Assembly: GCF_030696665.1 (NCBI RefSeq)
Contig: NZ_JAUYRV010000040.1
Coordinates: 62,001 to 126,000, forward strand
DNA length: 64,000 nucleotides
Direction: 5' to 3'
From: Novosphingobium sp.
Lineage (GTDB): Bacteria > Pseudomonadota > Alphaproteobacteria > Sphingomonadales > Sphingomonadaceae
Below the pieces are notes generated by a model. The model did no database searches. It had not been told where the DNA came from and saw only the letters and a list, made by a program, of their open reading frames with translations. The position numbers and the translations under genes are program-made. Below, in pieces: positions 44,443-52,632 of the stretch; the first letter of the stretch is position 1, and the number at the start of each line of letters is the position of its first letter.

Positions 44443-45275
44443 TGCCAGACCTGCACTTCCTCACCCACGGCCCCACACTCTGGGGCGCGCTCGGCCTCAA
44501 CGCCGCCGTGCTGGTGCTGGGAATGCTGGCGCTGTGGCGCGTGGCGGTGAAGATCGGCGATGTCAGCTTCATCGATGCGGTGTGGGGCGGCGGAATGGGC
44601 ATGCTGGCGCTGATATCGTGGCTGCACGTGCCGGGAGGCCCCGGCGCAAGGGCCAGCCTGATCGCCGCGATGGCCGCAATCTGGGCCGCGCGCTTGGCGT
44701 GGCACCTCTACACCCGCTGGCGCGGGCATGGCGAAGACCCGCGCTATGCCAAAATGCTGGGCAAGGCCAAAGCGAAGGGCGAGTTCGCCGCTGCCGCACT
44801 GAAGTTCGTCTTCGCCCCGCAAGCGCTGCTGCTGTTCATCACCTGCCTGCCCGCACAACTGGGCGTGCTGGCCAGCCCCGCCCCTGCACCGCTCGGGCCT
44901 CTGGCCCTGGCCGGAGCCGCGCTGTGGCTGGTCGGCATCGTGTTCGAGGCCGTGGGCGATGCGCAACTGAACGCCTTCCGCGCGGATCCCGCCAACAAGG
45001 GCAAAGTCCTCCAGACCGGCCTGTGGCGCTACACCCGCCACCCCAATTACTTCGGCGACGCCTGCGTCTGGTGGGGCATCTGGCTCGCCGCCGCCGACGC
45101 CGGCCTTTGGGTCGCGCTGGCCAGCGTGATCGGCCCGGTGTTCCTGACGTTCACACTGACCAAATGGTCGGGCAAACCGCTGCTGGAAAAGGGTATGGAA
45201 GAGCGGCGGCCGGGGTATAAGGCATACGTGGAGCGGACTTCGGGGTTTGTGCCTTGGTGGCCGAAGGGGGGGTAG
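44439..45275 (+). CDS. DUF1295 membrane protein (steroid 5-alpha-reductase-like)
   Basis: Start set at the ATG overlapping the acyltransferase stop; the track ORF begins far upstream in another frame's gene. The 278 residues have about six hydrophobic segments and the C-terminal signature GLWRYTRHPNYFGDACVWWGIWL, shared by DUF1295 and isoprenylcysteine methyltransferase/5-alpha-reductase folds. It likely acts on a lipid using NADPH or SAM. Operon with the acyltransferase and perhaps the ferritin-like gene. Confidence 0.86.
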   Translation: MMPDLHFLTHGPTLWGALGLNAAVLVLGMLALWRVAVKIGDVSFIDAVWGGGMGMLALISWLHVPGGPGARASLIAAMAAIWAARLAWHLYTRWRGHGEDPRYAKMLGKAKAKGEFAAAALKFVFAPQALLLFITCLPAQLGVLASPAPAPLGPLALAGAALWLVGIVFEAVGDAQLNAFRADPANKGKVLQTGLWRYTRHPNYFGDACVWWGIWLAAADAGLWVALASVIGPVFLTFTLTKWSGKPLLEKGMEERRPGYKAYVERTSGFVPWWPKGG

Positions 45276-45527
45276 GGCTGCCAAAATCTATCGTTCAGGA
45301 AACGACGCCTTTGTCGTCGAGGATCTTGGCGTGGGCAATTTTGGTCGGGCAGGCGCGACCGTGTTGTTTGCCGGGCTTGGCGTGGCATCGGTACCGGCGG
45401 TGCTATGGCTGCGGCGGCATTGGTTTCAGGGATGAGGGTTTAGGCGGTGGTGTTCGGGAAATGGCGGCGTGACCGCACGCAGGACAGTTCAGGATCGGAA
45501 GGTATCGGCAGGAGTGGCGGCGTGTGG
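45276..45527. other. 252-base stretch with an unclear hydrophobic reading frame
   Basis: A frame opening from a TTG at 45247 to 45435 (62 codons) would encode AAKIYRSGNDAFVVEDLG followed by a hydrophobic segment and a basic end. It has no credible ribosome site and overlaps the end of the DUF1295 gene. It may be a gene remnant. Otherwise nothing recognisable. Confidence 0.25.
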
Positions 45528-46175
45528 ATGAGCAATTTGCTGAGCAACCCGCATATTGGGAATAAGCAAGGGCTACGTTCGAAATTTTTCGGTCACCCGT
45601 GGCAGCCTGCCAGGTTCGAGATACCGCTTTCGCCGGCTGAAGTTCGTGCGGCGATGCAGCGCTATGCGCAAGGGCACGCACTTGAACGTAATGAATTGCC
45701 AGAAGCTGCTGCCGTATGGGATGAAAAGAGCTTCAAGAAGGTAAAAGACATTTTTACATGTGGCGGTGGGGTTTACGTCGTCAAAGGTAAGCTTGCGGAA
45801 GTCTTGTCACGTTTCGATCTTGGCGACGGCGGATTGATTCCGTTTTCGATTTTCAAAGCTGATCTGGAGACACCTTATCCCGGTGAATTTTTCTTGCTCA
45901 ATTTTGGTTGCATCAAGAACAGTCTGCTCCCGGAGCAATGTGAGGATGCGCAGAAGTTCTTTGTTGATAAGATTAGTGGATTGCAAGTCTGGAAGGTCAA
46001 TCAGCTGCGCCCTGAGGGGGAGGTTGTAGTATCCTCGCGGGCGTTAGTTGGCCCGGATTTGTGGTTCGAGGAGGCTGTCCATTACAGGATATTCGTGAGT
46101 GATGCGCTTGCTCAAGCGTTGATTGAGATCGGCATGGGAGAAGTGTTTAAGTTGAAGCGGTGCCAGATCGCCTGA
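45528..46175 (+). CDS. Orphan protein resembling Imm11/DUF1629-type immunity proteins
   Basis: The 215-residue product (ATG 45528; a GTG at 45447 is possible) is clearly lower in GC and uses codons such as TTG, ATA-poor but T-rich thirds unlike its neighbours, pointing to transfer. Its layout, with CGGGVYVVKGKLAEVLSRFD in the middle and VHYRIFVSDALAQALIEIGM near the end, resembles DUF1629/Imm11 immunity proteins of polymorphic toxin systems. No toxin gene is present. The assignment is by pattern only. Confidence 0.5.
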   Translation: MSNLLSNPHIGNKQGLRSKFFGHPWQPARFEIPLSPAEVRAAMQRYAQGHALERNELPEAAAVWDEKSFKKVKDIFTCGGGVYVVKGKLAEVLSRFDLGDGGLIPFSIFKADLETPYPGEFFLLNFGCIKNSLLPEQCEDAQKFFVDKISGLQVWKVNQLRPEGEVVVSSRALVGPDLWFEEAVHYRIFVSDALAQALIEIGMGEVFKLKRCQIA

Positions 46176-46478
46176 ACCACATCAGTTAACCCGCGAGCCA
46201 ACAAGGAAAAGTTGACCCCCGGATCAAGTCAGGGGTCACAATGTATGGATAGCTGGAATCCGCTCAGAATCAGCCATGCCCAGTCGAAAGCGACGCGCCG
46301 GAAGCCGCCAGCGGCACTCCGAATGCGGGGTAGGATAACGGCGAACCAAGCTTACCCTTTCCCGTCACCCTGAACTTGTTTCAGGGTCCATTTCTCGCAA
46401 CAAGCGGCAGCTTAATCGGCAAAATGGATCCTGAAACTAGTTCAGGATGACGAGTGTGTGCGTGAGCGATTTACCCCT
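46176..46478. other. 303-base intergenic region with two palindromic repeats
   Basis: Contains TGACCCC-N12-GGGGTCA at 46213-46238 and copy D of the 90-bp element. No gene is supported. Together with the preceding orphan gene it forms an accessory islet between two conserved blocks. Confidence 0.6.
46362..46451 (-). repeat. 90-bp double-hairpin element, copy D (after the nucleotidase gene)
   Basis: Read along the minus strand it starts 27 bases after the nucleotidase stop. The first arm is closed by ATCC/GGAT with a CTAG centre, the second by ACCC/GGGT. Length is exactly 90 bp, as in the other three copies. Confidence 0.85.
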
Positions 46479-48218
46479 TCACCCCTTCACCACAACCCGC
46501 GCCTCCTGCGGCACGCCGCGCACCGGCACCGCCCTGATCCAGCCTTCCAGCGCGTCGATGTCGGTCGGCCCGGTCACCGTGTCGGGCTTGCCCACGAAGC
46601 CCGAGAAGCCATCGCCGCCCAGCCCCAGAAAGCCGTTCACCGTCACGCGATAGGTCGCCGCCTTATCCAGCGGCTTGCCGTCCAGCGTGATCGAAACGAT
46701 GCGGTCGCCCGAAGGCCGCGCCGGGTCATAAGTGAAGACGAAGCCGGTGGAGGGGGCGAGCGCCTGTTTGGGGCCAGTGTCGTCCAGACCCTCTTCCAGC
46801 ACGGCCTTGATCTGCGCGCCGGTCATGCTTTGCGTCACCACGTTGTTGCCGAAGGGCTGGCACAAGTAGATGTCGCCGAAGGTCAGCGTGCCGTCTGCTG
46901 CGGGGACCAGCGCGGCGCGGATGCCGAAGGGGTTCATGAAGGCGATCTGCGCGCCCTTGTCGCGCGTGGCCCCAAGTTGCGCGTCGGCGATCAGGTTGCG
47001 CAAGGCATCGCCTTCAGGGCCATCGGCCTTGGGCGCTGCGCGGTCCAGCTTGCCGATGGGGCGCTGGGTATAGGCCTTCGATGCCTCTACGTACTTCGCC
47101 ACATATTCCGCCACATCGGCGCGCGGCTGAAACTGCGGGAACAGCGGCGTGTTGGCCAGCGGCCCGCGTGACGAGGTGTAGGGCACCGACTGCACGATCA
47201 CGTTCTCGGCCTTCTTCGAAACCACGCGCCCCGCCACTGGATCGATCTTCAGCGTGATATCGGTGACCAATTCGCCATAGACGCCCGCGCTGGTCAGCAG
47301 GAACGGCTTGGCCGGATTGAGCGCGGCATAATCGCAGACATAGGCCCAGTGCGTGTGGCCCGAAACGACCACGTCCACGCGGGTGTCCAGCCGGTCGAGG
47401 ATCGGGCGGATGTCTCCGGCAAAGTTCTCGCACCCTTGCGGGTTCGGCTCGCCCTTGGTCCGCCCGCCTTCGTGGATCAACACGACGATGGCGTCCGCGC
47501 CCTGCTCTTTCAACAAGGGCACAGCGGCGTTGATCGTGTCGGCCTCGTCCTCGAAGGTCAGGCCCTGAATGCCGGTGGGATTGACCAGATTGGGCGTGCC
47601 TTTCAGCGTCAGCCCGATCACGCCCACCGTGACAGCATTGCGGCCAGAGCCGAAGGTCTTGAGGCCGGTCGCCGGAAACAGCGTCGATCCATCGACGCGC
47701 TTGGTGCTGGCGGCGAGGTACTTGAACGTCGCGCCGGTGAACTTCTCCAGCGCGCAGGGTTCCTTGGGCGTGAACTTCTCGCACCCGCCGGTCTGCTTGC
47801 GCAGCAACTCCTGCTGGCCGTTGTCGAATTCGTGATTGCCCACCGCGTTGAAGTCCACCCCGATGCGGTTCATCACGCCGATGGCCGGTTCATCGAGATA
47901 GAGCGAGGACGCCAGTTGCGAGGCGGAGATCATGTCTCCGGCCGAAACCGTCATCGAGCGCGGATGCTTGGCCCGGACCGAATCGATGGCCGATGCCAGC
48001 CACGCCGCGCCGCCCGCCGGAACCGCGATCAACCCGCCCTTGCCATCGGCCACGTTGACCGATTGGCGCGGCGGTTCAAGGCTGCCGTGGAAATCATTGA
48101 GGCCAACGATGCCCACTTCAACCGGCTCTACCGGGGCATTGCTCGCCATTGGCGCGGCGCAGGCGGCCAGAAGTCCGGGCAGCAGGAGAGCAAGGACGGA
48201 ACGAAGCGGCGTGGGCAT
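46479..48218 (-). CDS. Lipoprotein 5'-nucleotidase / bifunctional metallophosphatase
   Basis: Start at MPTPLRSVLALLLPG (ATG 48218), lipobox LLAAC; the track ORF is longer. The 579 residues have the N-terminal metallophosphatase domain (GLNDFHGSLEPP, SAGDMISAS, GNHEFDNG, SGHTHWAY) and a C-terminal 5'-nucleotidase domain (NPFGIRAALV; GLGGDGFSGF). It would hydrolyse nucleotides or UDP-sugars in the periplasm for phosphate and nucleoside salvage. Divergent from a TetR gene that may regulate it. Confidence 0.92.
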   Translation of the reverse strand: MPTPLRSVLALLLPGLLAACAAPMASNAPVEPVEVGIVGLNDFHGSLEPPRQSVNVADGKGGLIAVPAGGAAWLASAIDSVRAKHPRSMTVSAGDMISASQLASSLYLDEPAIGVMNRIGVDFNAVGNHEFDNGQQELLRKQTGGCEKFTPKEPCALEKFTGATFKYLAASTKRVDGSTLFPATGLKTFGSGRNAVTVGVIGLTLKGTPNLVNPTGIQGLTFEDEADTINAAVPLLKEQGADAIVVLIHEGGRTKGEPNPQGCENFAGDIRPILDRLDTRVDVVVSGHTHWAYVCDYAALNPAKPFLLTSAGVYGELVTDITLKIDPVAGRVVSKKAENVIVQSVPYTSSRGPLANTPLFPQFQPRADVAEYVAKYVEASKAYTQRPIGKLDRAAPKADGPEGDALRNLIADAQLGATRDKGAQIAFMNPFGIRAALVPAADGTLTFGDIYLCQPFGNNVVTQSMTGAQIKAVLEEGLDDTGPKQALAPSTGFVFTYDPARPSGDRIVSITLDGKPLDKAATYRVTVNGFLGLGGDGFSGFVGKPDTVTGPTDIDALEGWIRAVPVRGVPQEARVVVKG

Positions 48219-48243
48219 GAACGGAACGGCCTTTGTATCGGGT

Positions 48244-48255
48244 GCAACCGGTTGC
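48244..48255. promoter_or_regulatory. 12-bp palindrome GCAACCGGTTGC in the nucleotidase-tetR divergent region
   Basis: It sits 26 bases upstream of the nucleotidase ATG. A second dyad GCGCAG-N7-CTGCGC lies at 48315-48333, nearer tetR. Either could be the TetR-family operator. Confidence 0.35.
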
Positions 48256-48388
48256 CCTCGGCCTAGCCGATCACGGTTATGCTTTGAAGGCACCACGGCC
48301 CTCTTTCTTCGTATGCGCAGACATTGCCTGCGCTTGCCGCCATCACTACAATGGCAAAAGACCCCAGACGCAGGACGCAACGCACGCA

Positions 48389-49024
48389 ATGGCATTATCC
48401 GGCAACGAAAAAGACGCCACCCGCGCGCGGCTGGTCGATCTTGCGCAAGCGATGGTCGAGGAGCGCGGCGGCTCGGGCCTGAACCTGTCCGAACTGGCCG
48501 CGCGCGCCGGAATGTCGCAAGGGCACCTCTCACGCTATTTCGAAACGCGCGAAGCCCTGATGGAGGCGATTGCCGACCACTGGTTCCAGCCAATGGTCGC
48601 CATCATGGAAGACGTGCTGGCCAGCGACCTGCCCCCGCGCCGCAAGATGTTCGAATTCTTCGCCCGCCGCTTCGTGGCGATGCGCAAGAAGTGGGAGGAC
48701 GATCCGGTCAAGCTGCAGACCTATATCGAAGTGGGTTACGACTACTTCGAACAGGTGCGCAGCTATATCGATCTGGCCGACCACTACCTTGGCGAAATCA
48801 TCGGCGAAGGCATGAGCGACGGCGCATTTGCCGGGCTGGACATCGATGAAACGATTAGTCTGGTGAACCAGATGTGCGCTCCCTATTGCGCGCTCAACAC
48901 CATGATCATGTTCATGGAGCGCCTGAACGAGGACAAGCTGGCCCGCATCATCGACGCCGTGTTCGACGGCCTGTCCGCCACGGATCGCGGCGCGAAGGCG
49001 ATGACCGGCCTGCGCGCTGCCTGA
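48389..49024 (+). CDS. TetR-family transcriptional regulator
   Basis: ATG at 48389 gives 211 residues. The N-terminal helix-turn-helix is clear (LNLSELAARAGMSQGHLSRYFETREALMEAI), followed by an all-helical ligand domain. It resembles small-molecule-responsive repressors. The neighbours suggest autoregulation and control of the divergent nucleotidase, but ligand and targets are unknown. Confidence 0.88.
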   Translation: MALSGNEKDATRARLVDLAQAMVEERGGSGLNLSELAARAGMSQGHLSRYFETREALMEAIADHWFQPMVAIMEDVLASDLPPRRKMFEFFARRFVAMRKKWEDDPVKLQTYIEVGYDYFEQVRSYIDLADHYLGEIIGEGMSDGAFAGLDIDETISLVNQMCAPYCALNTMIMFMERLNEDKLARIIDAVFDGLSATDRGAKAMTGLRAA

Positions 49025-49027
49025 AGA

Positions 49028-49360
49028 TCAGGCCTGCGCGCCAAGCAGGACTTTGCGCATGTCGCCCCGGTGGCGCACGTGCAGCACCAGCAGCGTCGCC
49101 ATCACCACCACCCCGCCGCCGATGAATGCTGCCAAGGCGTGAACCAGCGCCAGCGGCGTCCACTTCCCGCGCCAACCGCACCACAGGCCTGACAGCCCCA
49201 GCAGGGTCATGAAATCGGCGTTGAACTGCCCGGGCCAGCCGCCCGCGGCAATGTCACCGAAGAACACCGGAAAAAGATTACCGCCGTGTGCGGCCATGAC
49301 CACGCCGGTAAAAGCCACCAAGGCGCACCAAGCCGCCACCAGATAGACCCTGAACAACAC
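49028..49360 (-). CDS. Small multi-helix membrane protein, function unknown
   Basis: The track ORF enters the nuclease gene; the GTG at 49360, with GGGGAGG seven bases upstream, gives 110 residues (MLFRVYLVAAWCALVAF). Three or four hydrophobic segments, a short basic tail (HVRHRGDMRK). Not recognised. It lies 43 bases after the nuclease gene on the same strand, so it is probably cotranscribed. Confidence 0.65.
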   Translation of the reverse strand: MLFRVYLVAAWCALVAFTGVVMAAHGGNLFPVFFGDIAAGGWPGQFNADFMTLLGLSGLWCGWRGKWTPLALVHALAAFIGGGVVVMATLLVLHVRHRGDMRKVLLGAQA

Positions 49361-49403
49361 CAGATCGCCTCCCCTCAACCCATGAGAGAGGAAAGTTACC
49401 GCA

Positions 49404-49841
49404 TCAGGCCGCCGCGCACCAGTCGCCGCGCTTGCCCTTCCACCGCTCGGCCAGCCCTTCGGCCACCAACGGTTCGGCCAGACTGCTGCCCCGGCGCGTG
49501 ACGACGCGCAGCGCGCGGCCATAGCGGTCGGTCGGGCGGCCCTGCACTTCCAGCGTGAACGGCCCGGCATTGAGCAGTTGCACCAGCCGCCGCGTGGCCC
49601 GCGCGCCCAGTTCAGCCTCGGCCACGCAGCCGGGGTGCGAGGTTTCCGGGGTGTTGATGTCGGCAATGCGGAACTTGGTGCCCGCGTACCAGAAGGTGTC
49701 GCCATCCACCACGCAAGTGACGCGCGGCCCCGGCCGGCACACGTCAAAGCGCGCTTGCTCAACGTCGGCAGTTGGGGCGGCAAAAGCACCGTGAGGGATG
49801 GTGGAAAGGGCCACAGCGGCAAAGGGTATCCAAGGCTTCAT
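49404..49841 (-). CDS. Exported thermonuclease-like (SNase) protein
   Basis: 145 residues with signal peptide (PFAAVALSTIPHGAFA). Staphylococcal-nuclease-type motifs: VVDGDTFWYAGTKFRIADINTPE, an EAELGARATRRL helix and TDRYGRALRVV with the second Arg. Likely degrades nucleic acid in the periplasm or outside the cell. The mature domain is short, as in many alphaproteobacterial homologues. Confidence 0.86.
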   Translation of the reverse strand: MKPWIPFAAVALSTIPHGAFAAPTADVEQARFDVCRPGPRVTCVVDGDTFWYAGTKFRIADINTPETSHPGCVAEAELGARATRRLVQLLNAGPFTLEVQGRPTDRYGRALRVVTRRGSSLAEPLVAEGLAERWKGKRGDWCAAA

Positions 49842-49947
49842 GCGCCTGAATCTGCATGAAACGAAAGGAGAACGCGCCTCCGTATGGGCACTAAGTAGCC
49901 GCGCTCAGGGTAACGCCTTGATAACCTCTGCGTGGCATTCTTGGCGC

Positions 49948-50127
49948 ATGTTCAGCCCGCGCCTCAACACTGTGTTTGCCAGCCGCTGGAAAGCGTTGTG
50001 GTGGTCAGGGTCGATGCTGCTGTTTGCGTGGTCCGTGGTCCCATCCGCTGACGAAACCGGCCATGCCTCACACCGGCAAAAGGCAGCCCATGCCGATCCG
50101 TGGGCAAAAGACACCCCGGCAAAATAG
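49948..50127 (+). CDS. Small predicted membrane protein (59 residues)
   Basis: ATG 49948 gives MFSPRLNTVFASRWKALWW followed by one hydrophobic helix and a polar, His/Lys-rich tail. Codon positions are GC-rich in the third base, consistent with real coding. No family recognised. It is divergent from the nuclease gene. Confidence 0.5.
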   Translation: MFSPRLNTVFASRWKALWWSGSMLLFAWSVVPSADETGHASHRQKAAHADPWAKDTPAK

Positions 50128-50203
50128 CGCGCCATAAGGCAGGATTTTTGGCGAAAGTTAACCTCTGGCAGGCAATTCTACATCCGATTCGGGGAATATC
50201 TGC

Positions 50204-50440
50204 ATGAGTTCAGAACGTCACACCACTGCGGCCTGGGTGCTGGCCATCAGCGTGATCGGCTTTGCGGCGCTTGTGTTCAACGGCGTGAGCGAGGCGCGCA
50301 AGAACCCGGATCCAGGTTCCGCCAACAGCGTCACCGTGTCGTCTGACCCCCTGCCCGTCGAAGACCCGAATGCCGAGAGCATTCCGCTGGACAAGCAGGA
50401 AGGGCCAAACGCGCCCGACGATACCGCACCTGCCGAATAG
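50204..50440 (+). CDS. Small single-helix membrane protein with acidic tail (78 residues)
   Basis: One N-terminal hydrophobic helix (AAWVLAISVIGFAALVF) and a Pro/Asp/Glu-rich tail. It could be anchored with the tail in the periplasm. No family recognised. It converges with the next acidic gene, three bases between stops. Confidence 0.55.
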   Translation: MSSERHTTAAWVLAISVIGFAALVFNGVSEARKNPDPGSANSVTVSSDPLPVEDPNAESIPLDKQEGPNAPDDTAPAE

Positions 50441-50443
50441 GTT

Positions 50444-50758
50444 TCAGCTTCCGCGCGGTGTGTCGTCGTCGATGCCGCCCTCGCCCAGCATGCCTTCCTC
50501 GTCATCGTCGCTGCGCTCGCCCCGGAACGCGCTCATGTCGATCACGCCGCTGCTGACCATCTGGTTCATGTGATCGACCAGATCGGGCATCCCGCCTGAA
50601 TCGTCCTCGCCGCCCGGTGCACGCTCGGTTTCGCCCTGTTCGCCCAACACGCTTGTGGCGCGGGCAATGGCTTCGTCTGCAACGGTCTGGGCTTGCGCGT
50701 CGCCGTCTTCCTGTTCGGTGTTGACGGTTTCAGGTGCAATAGTTTCACGGTCGATCAC
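50444..50758 (-). CDS. Highly acidic 104-residue cytosolic protein
   Basis: The GTG at 50758 is chosen because an AAGGAG site lies directly upstream; the track ORF's earlier starts have none. The product is rich in Asp, Glu and Gly (e.g. GERSDDDEEGML), probably disordered, with a middle helix PDLVDHMNQMVSSGVIDMSAF. Not recognised. Confidence 0.6.
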   Translation of the reverse strand: MIDRETIAPETVNTEQEDGDAQAQTVADEAIARATSVLGEQGETERAPGGEDDSGGMPDLVDHMNQMVSSGVIDMSAFRGERSDDDEEGMLGEGGIDDDTPRGS

Positions 50759-50825
50759 GATGCATCTCCTTGTTGAGGAGACTACGCCCTGCCTGCAAAC
50801 CCGTTCCTGCCCGCCTGTTCCGCTC

Positions 50826-51698
50826 CTATCGCGTGGGGACAGGCACATCCCCCGAATAGTCATAGAAGCCCCGGCCTGACTTGCGGCCAAGCCAGCCTGC
50901 CTCGACATACTTCTGCAACAGCGGCGCGGGGCGATACTTCGGGTCACCCGTGGACGCGAGGTAGATCTTCATGATCTCAAGCAAGGTATCCAGCCCGATG
51001 AAGTCCGCCAGTTCCAGCGGCCCCATCGGATGGTTCAGGCCCAGCTTCACGCCCTTGTCGATGTCGACGACCGACCCGGTTCCGCTGCCCAGCACAAACG
51101 CCGCCTCGTTGATGAACGGCACGAAGATGCGGTTGACGATGAAGCCCGGCTCATCCTGCGAAAGCACGATTTCCTTGCCGATAGCGGCCACATAATCGCG
51201 CACCGATTCAATCGTGGCAACCGAAGTGGCAAGGCCGGGGATGACCTCCACCAGCTTCATCAGCGGCACCGGGTTGAAGAAGTGAATGCCGATAAAGCGC
51301 TGCGGATCGGGCGAGGACACAGCCATGCGCGTGATCGGGATGGACGAGGTGTTAGAGGCCATGATCGCATGCGCGGCCAGATGCTTGCCCGCGGATTCAA
51401 AGATCTTGTGCTTGATGTCCTCGCGCTCGGTCGCCGCTTCGATCACCAGATCGGCCTCGGCCAGCGCCGCGTGATCGGAAAAGGCGTGAAGGTTGGCCAC
51501 GGTCGACGCTGCCAGCGCCGCGTCGACCTTGCCCTTCTCGACCAGCTTGGACAGGCCCTTGGCGATCTTGTCCTTGGCCTTTTCCGCCAATTCCACTGAC
51601 ACATCGCCCAGCAGCACTTTCATGCCCGCCTGCGCCGAAACCTGCGCGATGCCCGCGCCCATCTGGCCCGCACCGATGACCGCAACCGTCCTGATCAT
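50826..51698 (-). CDS. hbd: 3-hydroxybutyryl-CoA dehydrogenase family protein
   Basis: 290 residues: NAD-binding GAGQMGAGIAQVSAQAG at the N terminus, then the catalytic region SNTSSIPIT with HFFNPVPLMKLVEVI, and the helical C-terminal dimer domain with GLNHPMGPLELADFIGLD. It interconverts 3-hydroxyacyl-CoA and acetoacyl-CoA in polyhydroxybutyrate or fatty acid metabolism. Single gene upstream of a tandem repeat and pduO on the same strand. Confidence 0.92.
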   Translation of the reverse strand: MIRTVAVIGAGQMGAGIAQVSAQAGMKVLLGDVSVELAEKAKDKIAKGLSKLVEKGKVDAALAASTVANLHAFSDHAALAEADLVIEAATEREDIKHKIFESAGKHLAAHAIMASNTSSIPITRMAVSSPDPQRFIGIHFFNPVPLMKLVEVIPGLATSVATIESVRDYVAAIGKEIVLSQDEPGFIVNRIFVPFINEAAFVLGSGTGSVVDIDKGVKLGLNHPMGPLELADFIGLDTLLEIMKIYLASTGDPKYRPAPLLQKYVEAGWLGRKSGRGFYDYSGDVPVPTR

Positions 51699-51773
51699 GT
51701 GATTTCCTCGCCTGTGAATAGCTATGCAGAAAGGCGCGTAGCGAGGCGGAGGCGGCGAGTCTACCTGCGCCTA

Positions 51774-51821
51774 ACGCGAGGCGCGTTCTATCCGCTAGCG
51801 CGAGGCGCGTCCTATCCGCTA
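51774..51821. repeat. Two tandem copies of a 24-bp unit overlapping the pduO stop
   Basis: Two near-identical 24-bp units (about GCGCGAGGCGCGTCCTATCC plus GCTA) at 51774-51797 and 51798-51821, followed by a partial third. They differ at the unit start and one T/C. The TAG of the adenosyltransferase gene lies at the repeat edge (51819-51821). Confidence 0.75.
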
Positions 51822-52379
51822 GCGCGAAGCTCCGGGCACCCACAGCGGGTCGTTGCCTGCATTGGTCGCGCGGGCCAGCACAAACAGATAGTCCGACAAC
51901 CGGTTGAGATAGGCCAGCGCCTGCGGGTTTACCGGCTCAGCCGCAGCCAGCTCCACCGCGCTGCGTTCAGCCCGTCGCGCCGTAGCCCGCGCCACATGCA
52001 CACGCGCCGCGGCTTCAGACCCGCCCGGCAGAATGAAGCTCCGCAGCGGTGGCAGGTTCTCGTTCAGCGCATCTATCGCGCGTTCCAGCCAATCCACCTG
52101 CGATGCCACCACCCGCAGCACCATTTCCGATGGCGCAAAGTCATCGCCCGGCGTGGCAAGGTCCGCGCCCAGATCGAACAGGTCGTTCTGAATGCGCTGC
52201 AAATCGCGGGCGCTCCCCTCAGCACAGGCCAAAGCTGCCAGCCCGATCAGGCTGTTCACCTCGTCCACGTCGCCAATTGCCTGCATCCGCGCATCATGCT
52301 TGGCACGGCGCGATCCATCGACAAGGCCGGTGGTGCCATCATCCCCGGTGCGGGTGTAAATCTTGTTGAGCTTTACCAT
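51819..52379 (-). CDS. pduO: Cob(I)alamin adenosyltransferase, PduO type
   Basis: 186 residues with the PduO signature: KIYTRTGDDGTTGLVDGSRRAKHD (ATP-binding), GDVDEVNSLIGLA, FILPGGSEAAARVHVARATARRAER and YLNRLSDYLFVLAR. It makes adenosylcobalamin from cob(I)alamin and ATP. The stop is placed at a tandem repeat, so repeat-number change could alter the C terminus. HIG1 and gluQRS genes lie upstream on the same strand. Confidence 0.94.
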   Translation of the reverse strand: MVKLNKIYTRTGDDGTTGLVDGSRRAKHDARMQAIGDVDEVNSLIGLAALACAEGSARDLQRIQNDLFDLGADLATPGDDFAPSEMVLRVVASQVDWLERAIDALNENLPPLRSFILPGGSEAAARVHVARATARRAERSAVELAAAEPVNPQALAYLNRLSDYLFVLARATNAGNDPLWVPGASR

Positions 52380-52401
52380 GACCGGTGCGGACCCGCGCGC
52401 T

Positions 52402-52632
52402 TCAGCGCGAAAACGCCAGCAGGATCGCCACCGTCACCACGGCCAGCCCCTGATACTTGATGCGGTTGAACATCATCTTGTTCTGCAACAGCTGGTTGGG
52501 CGATGCTCCCTCCGAAGGATCACGGTTGAGATCATCCTTCGTGCTGTTCAGAAACGCCACAATCCCGCGCACCAGCGACACAACGGTAAGCGCGACGAAG
52601 ATGAGGATGAGCGGGATCAGGAAGTAGTTCAT
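52402..52632 (-). CDS. HIG1-domain twin transmembrane protein
   Basis: 76 residues with two hydrophobic helices around a central loop NQLLQNKMMFNRIKYQG, the HIG1 signature. Such proteins associate with cytochrome oxidase in mitochondria and alphaproteobacteria. The start overlaps the gluQRS stop (ATGA), and pduO follows 22 bases later. Confidence 0.88.
   Translation of the reverse strand: MNYFLIPLILIFVALTVVSLVRGIVAFLNSTKDDLNRDPSEGASPNQLLQNKMMFNRIKYQGLAVVTVAILLAFSR

Noticed and set aside
45247-45435. 62-codon hydrophobic ORF
   Set aside because: TTG start inside the DUF1295 gene, no ribosome site; kept only as a possible remnant in the gap entry.
51774-51821. Possible CRISPR repeats
   Set aside because: Units are directly adjacent with no spacers and only two full copies.
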